Source of the DNA: Symbiodinium natans
Lineage: Eukaryota; Sar; Dinophyceae; Suessiales; Symbiodiniaceae
Direction of reading: 5' to 3'
DNA: 64,000 bases
Assembly (NCBI GenBank): GCA_905221605.1
Contig: CAJNDS010001779.1
Location: forward strand, 1,082,646 to 1,146,645
Position numbers and translations under genes: made by a program. Under the pieces are notes generated by a model. That model had not been told where the DNA came from and searched no databases. It saw only the letters and a list, made by a program, of their open reading frames with translations. Below are positions 56,210-64,000 of the stretch, one piece after another (position 1 is the first letter of the stretch; each line of letters begins with the position of its first letter).

Positions 56210-57595
56210 CGACTATGCCGGCGGCCTCAAACCCTCGATACCAACTACGGCTTGTCATGAAATCGCTTACAGCAAATAACAGCCGCAACCACGCTTCCCC
56301 AGTCCCAGCATCGGCGTCCGATGCTACCGCAGCTTCGATGGACTTGCGCCGCAAGTGTTGCTTCAAGCATGAGAAGGTCTGCAAATCCAAAGGTTGCAGA
56401 TGGCCTGTGGTTTGTGATGGGATGATGATGATCCACAAACCTAAGAACGCCGCTCTCAGGCACACGCGCTTGTTGTAATGCATTGAAGCCGAGTCCATGA
56501 TTAAACAGGGCTGCTTGTCTGGAAAGGATGCCATGACACGCGCCACCTCATCTAGCACTTCCAGCATGACCTCGGTTGAATTCCAACTTGACTGCCTTCT
56601 CCAGAAATGAAGGTTCGAGGGCACGTCCGACTCTATGGCCTCCAAGCTTCGCTTCGAAAACAAGAACCTGTTGCCAACAAAGAATTGCGGTAATCTTGCT
56701 TGTACTTCTGCAAGCGGCGAGCTCAACGCAATCAATGTGATGTTGCCACGCTTCGCTCGCCGGCGAGTAGGTCCCGCGTTGCAACGATACCAGGCACGTC
56801 GAACGGCAGTCCCCTTGCCATCTGCGTAGTCCCGCTGCAGAGAAGTTTCGTCCAGATTTATCCACGCGATGTCCTTCTGAAACAAGGTCACCTGCTGTCC
56901 AGCCCAGTCAATCCAGCGGAAAAATGCGACGGCCTTCAGGGGCCTAACCCGGTCCCAATTTGGGGCCAGAAACTGGCCCCCTGAAGAACACCCTGATTCT
57001 TCTAGGAGAAAGGGCGGGGTCTTAAAACAAGCCAGAAAAGGGGGCCAATATCGGTTCGGTTTTGGGGACGGTTTGGAGGTCCAGAACTTATGTTGGGTAC
57101 CCGAACCCCCTTGTCTGAAGCCGCCTTACAGGGCCTTACACCAATGGCCTTTGCGTGAAGTTCCTCCGCAGGCAAATCAGACCGATTTGGAAGACAGCCA
57201 TCATAGGTCAGGTTCCACCGGCGACGAAACCTCTGCGCCCAAAGGCGCATATAGCGGCCCGGGCGTCCACCTTGACCATCGACGCCAGCAGCCGATGAAC
57301 TCAAGGCTTGGCTTGCAGGTAAACCTCGCCGCACAAGCTCCCTCTGGTGCCGTTGTACCAGGGTCAGGGTTGGAACTGCAACACGCTTGTCGTAGTTCAC
57401 CTGGCACACCCATGCTGCTGTAGAGAACTCACTGATGAACCGCTCCGCTTCTGCTTTGACTCGCTTGTCGTATTCTTTCTCGGGATCACCGAGGGTTAGT
57501 AGGTCGCCCAAAGGCCACGACTCGTACCACTGCACGATGTCTGGCAAAGCAACAGCATCACCTGGACGCTTGCGCTTGCGCTGGAATGCACCCAC
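56133..57595 (-). CDS. Pogo/Tigger-like DDE transposase, two exons
   Basis: Exon 1 (57595-57149) has a Lys/Arg-rich start and an RLWAQRFRRRW segment typical of the N-terminal DNA-binding part. The intron is 56934-57148 (GC...AG). Exon 2 (56933-56133) carries INLDETS, CLIMDSASMH and GHLQPLD, which are the three catalytic acidic positions of the DDE_1 family with the characteristic QPLD. It would excise and insert a cut-and-paste element. The frame starts with GTG, so the true start is probably an upstream exon. An AAGGCC direct repeat sits at both intron ends. Confidence 0.7.
56934..57148 (-). other. GC-AG intron flanked by direct repeats
   Basis: 215 bases, not in frame with the exons. On the plus strand its ends carry similar sequence (GCCTTCAGGGGCCTAACCC near 56933 and GCCTTACAGGGCCTTACACC near 57123), plus AAGGCC at both splice junctions. 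A local inverted repeat (GGGGCCAGAAACTGGCCCC) lies near 56963-56981. Confidence 0.6.
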
Positions 57596-58142
57596 ACAAG
57601 CAACGGGCGTATATTAATAAAGTAATACGAAGAGAACTCAATTATAGAATTATAAGTTTACGCATGAATTATATAATTGAGTGAACGAAGTACACGTAGT
57701 GAACAATGTGAATTAAATTATAACGAACGTAGTGAGGCATGAATTTAATGAACATGTGAACGAAACACGGGCTAGTTCGCGAGCATATAATACGTTCATT
57801 CGGCTCGCTAGTTCGCCCGTATAATAATAAAAGCACAAATGATTGCACGAAGTAAGCGAATGCGTGCGCCCTTTTCCTTTTTCTTTTCTCCTTTTATTAG
57901 TCTTTGTTATCGCGCACGCAGTAAGCATATGATTCGTGCGGTCGCTCTCTTCTTTCTCTCCCTTACAATCATATCCTCACAGCGGTCCCCTTGAAAGCCC
58001 AATAAAAAGAAGAGAAAAAGGAAGGGCTTTTAAGGGAGCGTGAGGACATGAGTGAAAGAGTGAGAGAAAAGGGAGAGAGAGAACGCACACGGGCTAGTAA
58101 TAAAGTAATAAGACGCCCGTGTTCTCTTATTCGCAGGAGTGG
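57596..58142. repeat. AT-rich intergenic insertion with several inverted repeats
   Basis: ACGGGCGTATATTAATAAAG near 57604 and CGGGCTAGTAATAAAGTAATA near 58089 share a TTAATAAAGTAATA-like core. CACGGGC and GCCCGTG near 58088-58122 form a hairpin. A central pair near 57767-57821 (ACGGGCTAGTTCGCGAGC and GCTCGCTAGTTCGCCCGT) is an imperfect inverted repeat. This resembles a nested MITE-like insertion between two genes. No coding sequence. Confidence 0.5.
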
Positions 58143-60124
58143 TTAGCGCGCTCCACGCTCCCCGTAGTTTCTAGAAAAGACCCAGATAAAGAGTTCAGAT
58201 AGTTGAGGAGCAGCTTGCATTCCACCAGGCACTGTTCTAATTCTAGAAACGCCAACACCGTTCAAGTCAATCTGGAAAAAGTCAGTGGACCACTCCAGCT
58301 CGAATCTGTTCATAGTAAGTGGCAAGATCTGATGGCGATCGCGCCCAAAGTGAGGACGTGGAAGTTCTGCATTGATTCCATACGACCAAGTCGTATTTTC
58401 TCTGAAAAGGTTATCAATGCGGCAGTAGGAGCGTCTGCCGCCACGCCATTCCCTCACTCCGATATAGACGCCGTGAGCAGCAGGCCACAGCAGCAAATCG
58501 AAGCGAGCTCGGCCCATCAGCGGTCCCGTCGACCGAAAACCGGTCATCGTTGCGGAAGCAGTACCGGGCAGCGCGATCATCTCCAGCTTCAAAGTGACGT
58601 AGGTGTTGCTTCCTGGAGCCTGAAACAAGCACAGTTGCTTGCAGTTGACGGCAACAGCTCTAGCGTCGTTGCAGATTGGCTGGATGCGACGCATGACTGC
58701 AGCGGAAGTAAACTCCGCGCTAGCAAGGTATAACGTCCTCTCGCACCAATGCCGCCTGTCTCTGACGACCTCGCTGAGGTACTTGTTGACACCGGCTAGG
58801 TTGTCCAAATGTGATGGAGAGAAATACAGCAAGGATATGTGCCGGACAATCTCCACCGGTAGACTGAAGGACACGGAGCCGCGGCTTGACTGGAGGAAGT
58901 TCATCCCGTCGGCTCCGCCCTGGAAATCCAACATCAAGTCATCATGGAGGTCGGCGTCTTCCCGGAACTCTCCCGCCAAGCCTTGCTGCGGCGCAAAACC
59001 TGCGTCCGCGGAGCTTCCGCAGGTCTGCCAAATAGGCGATTCGGATGTCGTGCCTGGAAGCAATTCAAAGTGGGTGGGCTGAGTGCCCCAAGCAAATCTG
59101 GCGCTCAGATAATCACGAATCAGACAGGGATGAACACAAACCGGAATATGAACCTCAGAGTGACCGCAGCTGCCGGGCAATGCTGGACGAACTTCGTGCC
59201 GCATGATCCCGCATTCTTGGAAGCAAACAACTCCAAGCTGTCCACGTCTGGCAGCATGGATATATTGCTTTGCACTGATTGGCGCAAGCGGTTTGCCACA
59301 TGCGAAACACTTGTTTCGCTGTCTTCGCCGAACCATCACCTGAAGTCTGCTGAAATCCTGAAAGTAACGTACAAACAAGTCCTCGCTTGGTGGCCAAGGA
59401 CCTGCCGACGCTGTGTGAGGTATGGTGAAGGTCAGCTGGCTGGCGCCCACCGTTGACAGTCGAATGATGCACCCAGGAGGCAGCCAGCTTATGTCATCTT
59501 CTTCTGAGAAAACGCAATTCCCGACATGAGCTTGAAACCGAAGGCCTCGCGGCTTGAGAACGCCGTACTCTATATCGAGATACGACCAGATTGCCGGCCA
59601 AGTCGGGTGCGGTAGGAACGTAATGACGACCGCTTCTTCAATGCTGCTGCCGCGGATGTGCAGCAATCCGAACCACGGATCGTAATCTCGCGCTGGATAG
59701 AAAGGCACCGCCATGAAAAGCATAGTCTGGATATTATATCCAATGGGAATCACCGGGAGGACTTGGCAATCGTGTCGATTGTTTCCGTACGCATTGGACG
59801 CCACATCGAGAGGAAGCTCACCTGGTAATATCCGAACGAGAGACGAAAAGCTTCTGCCAAAGTAAAATATACGCGCTGAGCGTACTGTCAAGCTTGCCGC
59901 ATGAATGTCAGGCTCGTCCACGTACTCAGGAGCCAGGACAGACGTCCCTCCCCTGTAGTCTTCGTCGCCGTAAGACTTGCGTTGCCTGCAACAGAGTAAT
60001 CTGCACGTGTCAGCAGCATGTTGTTTCTTATAAGAAGAAGCAGTACCTGCGCTTACGTTGTCCATGGCAAACAACGCCAAGAAACCCGGATCTTCATCGA
60101 TTCCATCGGTTTCCACTCCTTCAT
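58143..60124 (-). CDS. F-box-like protein with N-terminal intron (~636 aa)
   Basis: Exon 1 is 60124-60057 (ATG, starts MKEWKPMES). The intron is 59986-60056 (71 nt, GTAAGC...TTGCAG). Exon 2 is 59985-58143, continuing QRKSYGDEDYRGG. The spliced frame is open to the stop. A motif LPVEIVRHISLLYF followed by LAGVNKYLSEVVRDRRHW fits an F-box (about residues 400-440 after splicing), which would recruit substrates to an SCF ubiquitin ligase. An earlier segment has a Cys/His pattern (CFACG, CFQEC, CGHSEVHIPVCVHPC). The C-terminus resembles a beta-rich domain (FELEWSTDFFQIDLNGVG) that I cannot name. Confidence 0.6.
59986..60056 (-). other. 71-nt intron with direct repeats at its ends
   Basis: Donor AAC/GTAAGC, acceptor TTGCAG/GCAACG. 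CAACG followed by AAG occurs at both junctions (CAACGTAAG, CAACGCAAG), the short direct-repeat pattern described for dinoflagellate introns. It also happens to be open when unspliced. Confidence 0.65.
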
Positions 60125-60143
60125 GTCGAGGCGACAATGACAA

Positions 60144-60671
60144 GTACAGGTTTGTCGTAGATGTTTGCTTTGTGTAATTAGTTCAAGAAGTTTATATACA
60201 TACATCGAGCGCGCACATTTCTCTGTTTAAACACCTGCATGGTATTGTCATATTTACAGTCACACAGCTGGTCAAGTTCCTTGCACTTGAGTATTTTGAC
60301 GCGTTGCCACTGAATCAGTCAGTACAGTTGAGGTTATCAAGTTGAAGACGAAATCCGAAGTCCTCTGCTTGTGTGAGTTTAGCGTCAACATCATTATGTA
60401 TATTAATTCAGACAAGTCTCGCAATAACAGCAGTCTTCTCAGACGATTCTTGCACTGAAGCAGCTGATGCTGGCTTCTGCTTTCCCCATCGCCTGAGCGG
60501 GTCTGCAGAAGAATTTGTGTTTCAACCGGATCAACCGGATCTGGTATTTCCCAAGCCTTCTTGCGGTCAACGTAGAATCACTGCGTGGAGAAGCTTCGGC
60601 GCTTTCTGCAGAAATCCTTCAGTGACGAAGCTTTGCTTATTTAGGTGCGATAAATGTTTACAACATTCTTG
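60144..60671. other. Intergenic region
   Basis: Contains the 5' flank of the F-box-like gene and the 3' flank of the next minus-strand gene. A minus-strand segment near 60420-60560 is open (contains PVDPVETQILLQ), but I cannot connect it to either gene. Confidence 0.4.
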
Positions 60672-62715
60672 TTAGACGTCACGCCTGCGTGCTAGGATCT
60701 CGTCGAGTTCGTTGAGAATGCGCCACGCATCCGGCGCGTCCTCTCCCCAGAATGCTGTCTGCAAACTGGGACAGTACACCATGCCGCCCGGGTAACCGGC
60801 TGGAAAGCCAAGTTTCCGTAGTAATGGATGCTGCGGGTGCATCTCATACGCATCCGAGCGGTCAGATTTGGTAGGTGCACGAGAGGACTCTGGCGAGACA
60901 GCCGTCACTGCTCGCCTAATAAGCGTCAGGTCGTCTCGGAACTTCCATTCCAGATGCTGCGCGAAGGACACCGTGAGGAAGCCTCGCGGAACCTTTTGTG
61001 AGGAAGGCCCTGCCTTTGCTTGCGCCTGGGCTGCAACAAATCGAAATCATTGACCATGGTTGCAGTGTCCTATATAAGATGCACACGCCAGTTGTCTGGC
61101 CTGGACGGGCCGGCAGACGCTGACATCGTCGTTTCTAGCCTGACAGCAGTTTTAAATGCATGCCGAAGTACTGCAAGCAGACTGCCTCGGACGGAATCCC
61201 GCTCGTCGTCTGAGGCGATGTCGAGGAACTGAAGTACGCCTTTCCACGTATGTGCTTAATACGGGTCACTGCAGGTCGACTCATGTTCAACTCCAAGGAT
61301 TCCCGCCGCCGCCTCCCGAAAACCAGGCAAATCAAAAACATCGCGGAGCGTTGGAGCTGCACGTGCTCCAGGAGGGATGTCTCCGCCGTATGCGCGCAGA
61401 TCTGCGTGCAGCATGGCCTTCATCCAGGGCCTTCGCTTGCTTACTGAAGGCTTACTGCATTAAATGCTCTGTGCCTCGCGCTGTCACAAAGTCAAGTGTC
61501 ATTCGAGTGCAAAAGCTTTGGATGACATGCGCTCTAGTCGCTCCAGACCAGACCCGAGCGCGTCCATGGATGTGTTCGACCTCTCGCCATCGCGCGAGAC
61601 CCCTGCATCCTGCAGAGATGTCTCTGACGTTTCGGCACATCCTCATGGAGCGGACAGCGTCCTCGATGCGATACAGTCTCTCGCACTTGTAAATGTTGAG
61701 GAAGTGCTCACGCGATGAGGGCGATGTCCATGATGCGACCTGCTCCATGCTTCTTTTCTTTAAGCGTGCTACGGCAACTTTGCAATAAGCCTCCAAGTCG
61801 GCGGACGCTGTTGCGCGCTCCCACAGATGCCGACGATGTGTGAAGTTCACGCTCCACCCGTCAGCATCTAAGCGCAGCGGCACAAAGTGCGCACAGTAGC
61901 ACATGATGTAACTCCCGGGAGTTACATCAGGCAGCTGTACTGGTCGCTAGGATTTCCTCGGACAGTACACTGACTGAAAGCGCAGCGTTGTGGACTGGAT
62001 TTACGAAAAAGCTGAGGGTCCCCAACGGCTGCAGCATCGCGTTGCCGTCCTGAAGTGCCAGCAGCGGCCCATGTCGCTCGTAGGCGACTTTGTACCCGTG
62101 TGCCCGGAGGCAATTCACGAGGCACACGTCGCGGTACTTGTAGTCACCTGTCTCAGGAAGTGTTGCTGTCGAGATAGTAAAGTCTCATTGCATCAGGAAG
62201 GTCCTCGCGTTTTGTTCTCATTGACTGTCTGCAACAGGGAACCTGTTGCATGAATCAGCAGGTTCCAGTTATATGAAGATCTCTGCTGAGCCACTGCGCG
62301 CACAGACGACTACCTACGTGCATACATGAGTCTGCAGATTTGGCTTCAGATCCACAGTGCTTTATGTTGCGTCCAAGTAACGTCGAGTCGTCCTGGGGAT
62401 GCCTGCGCGCGTTTTGAAGGAATTGCGTCCTGACAACACGGCGCGGCCACTGATCCATGTGCTTCGCTTAATTTTGAGAGCATAGCAGGCTTCCTCCTCG
62501 CCCAAAGCCTTTGTACCAACTAGCTCTGGAAACAATGCGCCAATTTGTTGTGTCCTGGCAGCTGCAGATACGATAAGGCGCAGTGCAATGGGAACGCGGC
62601 TGCGCAATGCTGCCAGACCTCGGAGACCTCTGCACGTGCGGTTGTGCACTTGCGGTGAAAGACGTTCTTGGCCAGGTCGTCCACTAAGCAATCGTATCGG
62701 TTCGCCGACCGTCAC
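60672..62715 (-). CDS. Multi-exon gene with very short introns, unrecognised
   Basis: Exons supported by frame and splice phase, leftward: about 62715-62362 (contains VGEPIRLLSGRPGQ), about 62147-61975 (contains NCLRAHGYKVAYERHGPLL), 61934 to about 61500 (GSYIMCYCAHFVPLRL), about 61430-61292 (MLHADLRAYGGDIPPG), 61228-61087 (FLDIASDDERDS) and 61030-60672 (FAQHLEWKF, ending TAA at 60674). Clear introns: 61031-61086 (56 nt) and 61229-61291 (63 nt); 61935-61974 (40 nt) is possible. Phases agree at each of these junctions. No domain I can name. It is possibly extended by an exon near 62900-63010. Confidence 0.55.
61904..61929. repeat. Perfect 26-bp palindrome in an exon
   Basis: Arms of 13 bases meet at CCCGGG (61914-61919); the left arm reads TGATGTAACTCCC. 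It lies in a predicted exon and codes for DVTPGSYI, so it is not an obvious terminator. Confidence 0.9.
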
Positions 62716-62899
62716 GCTGCTAACCGTGAGTGACGTACTCTCCCTCTAACACAGTCAAGAAACATACTCGATTTCGATTTGGGCATACTTCCCAGCCCCA
62801 TTTGGAGCACCAGCCCAACGATGTACCTGAGAAGCTACGCAATGCTTTCATGATTCATCGGCAGACTCGAGTTGTCATAGACAAGACACGCGTAGCTGT

Positions 62900-63010
62900 C
62901 GACTCACGCGTGAACGCTGCGTCCCTCATGTCCGGATCCTCCCAATGCGGGTTGTAGTTCGGATGGATGTACCTGGGGTATGGCTGTTGCGAAACGCTGC
63001 GCTATTTGCA
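62900..63010 (-). CDS. Possible upstream exon
   Basis: A minus-strand frame with YPRYIHPNYNPHWEDPDMRD (about 62990-62925), ending at a CGC/GTGAGT donor near 62907. The peptide looks coding, and the next acceptor-like site (GTTAGCAG, near 62725) is the start of the unrecognised gene's first listed exon. GCGTGA is repeated at both borders. Confidence 0.4.
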
Positions 63011-63507
63011 GCAGATGCGCTTTGCTGAAGCTTGGACGCCCATAAGATCCAGTTCAACTGGACGATTGCAGACTGCCTCAGTGCAAGACGAGAAAGACGC
63101 GCTGGCCGCGTACGCGAGTTCTGAGAACCAAGCTCGCATGCGACAAGCTTGTCCACGCTGTCATGTTCGGCGCATGGTGACCTTTTCGGCTGCTGTTGCG
63201 TTGTAGTCTTATTGTTCATAACTGCCTCGCATTGTTCTGCGCAACGAATGCGATTCGCGGAAGCACTCCAGTTGCGCACTTCACGTAAGCAGAGTTGACT
63301 GTATTTACTTAAGCACCGGACATGAAGTCGCCTGATTCAGGTCTGTCGGCAGACACGGTACCGCACCTGCTTCTCTGCTTATTGCAGTAGTTGAAGCGTG
63401 CGGAGTATGAATCTATATTGTTGTTGTTTCGCGCACATCATGACACTGTAGTTGCCAGTGGACTCGTGTTTCTAGTCCTGTTCTGACAAATAGTAACAGT
63501 TGCCATA

Positions 63508-63535
63508 TTTATATATATGTATATATATATATAAT
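63508..63535. repeat. (TA)n-rich microsatellite
   Basis: TATATATGTATATATATATATA-like run split by one G (given as TATATATG plus TA units). AT-rich, non-coding. Confidence 0.85.
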
Positions 63536-63547
63536 AATTAATTCTAA

Positions 63548-64000
63548 ATCGGTCAAGCGACTCGCCATCACTGAGGATGCTGTTGTGGACGTCAATCAGA
63601 TCAGCGGGCCTAGTCTTTGCATCAGGACACGGTAGCCTTGCAACGCAGGTGCTACTTTTGCTGTTCTGGTTGTATTGTCATACGAGCAGACGCAGGCTTA
63701 GATCGTAGCTTGGTGTTCTCAGTCCTGAGTGTCAAATACACACCGATACAAAGACGTTCACAGGTGCTGGATTATGACGCTGGATGATGACTTTCTGGCA
63801 AAGTTCAACTTCATGCTATCAATTGCTTCTGCGTGATTGACACTGATTCTTTCAATTCAACAACACTATATGTTTTCTGTTTTAACATCACGATGTTAAG
63901 CATCGCGCAAAGCTGTGGAGTCAGCATCGATCTTCAGGATGCTGTTCTGGACGTCAATCAGATTAGCGGGCCTGGTCTTTGCAACAAGACAAGGTAGCCT
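63548..64000 (+). repeat. Tandem repeat with ~362 bp period, cut by window end
   Basis: AGGATGCTGTT begins at 63574 and again at 63936 (offset 362). The following 60+ bases are nearly identical (CGTCAATCAGAT, AGCGGGCCT, GTAGCCT) with about eight differences. At least one full unit and the start of a second are present; the array probably continues beyond the window. Confidence 0.85.

Noticed and set aside
61904-61929. Palindrome as a transcription terminator
   Set aside because: It lies inside an apparently coding exon and lacks a U-rich tail; hairpin terminators of that kind are bacterial.
63508-63535. TATA-type promoter in the TA run
   Set aside because: Dinoflagellate promoters generally lack a TATA box and the run is a simple microsatellite.

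Overview
The window looks like nuclear DNA of a dinoflagellate, most likely a Symbiodiniaceae-type alga. Four things point that way: long tracts of the TTTAGGG telomere-type repeat; a 12-base match to the 3' end of the dinoflagellate spliced leader inside both LTRs of a copia retrotransposon; long runs of genes all on one strand; and short introns (about 40-215 nt) with GT-AG or GC-AG ends and short direct repeats at the junctions. The assignment is inferred from sequence character only.

Layout. (1) 1-22 kb: interstitial or subtelomeric TTTAGGG/CCCTAAA arrays in both orientations, with homogenised 8- and 9-mer variants, interrupted by small islands. Many islands read as short minus-strand exons, often in phase 0, with splice-like borders. 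The same stretch holds several tandem-repeat families (44 bp, ~290 bp, ~240 bp, and a ~1,053 bp unit containing a long inverted repeat). (2) 23.5-33.26 kb: a Ty1/copia element on the plus strand with LTR-like repeats, primer binding site, gag-protease-integrase ORF, a frameshift in integrase, then integrase-RT-RNase H with an unusual ~660-residue C-terminal extension. (3) 33.3-39.73 kb: poorly resolved plus-strand exons ending in a UPF1/ZNFX1-like SF1 helicase P-loop exon, cut by a 100-N gap. (4) 39.83-42.42 kb: an AT-rich 9-mer satellite with GC-rich inverted modules. (5) 42.6-46.5 kb: a duplicated segment bounded by TAG trinucleotide arrays and CT arrays.

(6) 47.85-63.0 kb: a minus-strand gene array. 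Reading leftward it contains an unrecognised gene with very short introns (60.7-62.7 kb), an F-box-like gene (58.1-60.1 kb), a pogo/Tigger-like DDE transposase with a zinc-finger ORF (55.4-57.6 kb), and a large composite mobile element (47.85-54.84 kb). That element has a PD-(D/E)XK nuclease followed by a very long ORF with a P-loop/SF3-like helicase region, a polymerase-palm-like region, a cysteine-protease-like region and a C2H2 finger. It then runs, in the same frame but across two consecutive stop codons, into a DDE-type transposase with a basic tail. Together these look like one nuclease-helicase-protease-transposase polyprotein, and I regard this as the most interesting system in the window. 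(7) 63.55-64.0 kb: the start of a ~362 bp tandem repeat.

The plus-strand genes of 24-39.7 kb and the minus-strand genes of 47.9-63 kb point at each other across the satellite zone, so 39.8-47.8 kb is a convergent gene-array junction, provided the gap is correctly bridged.
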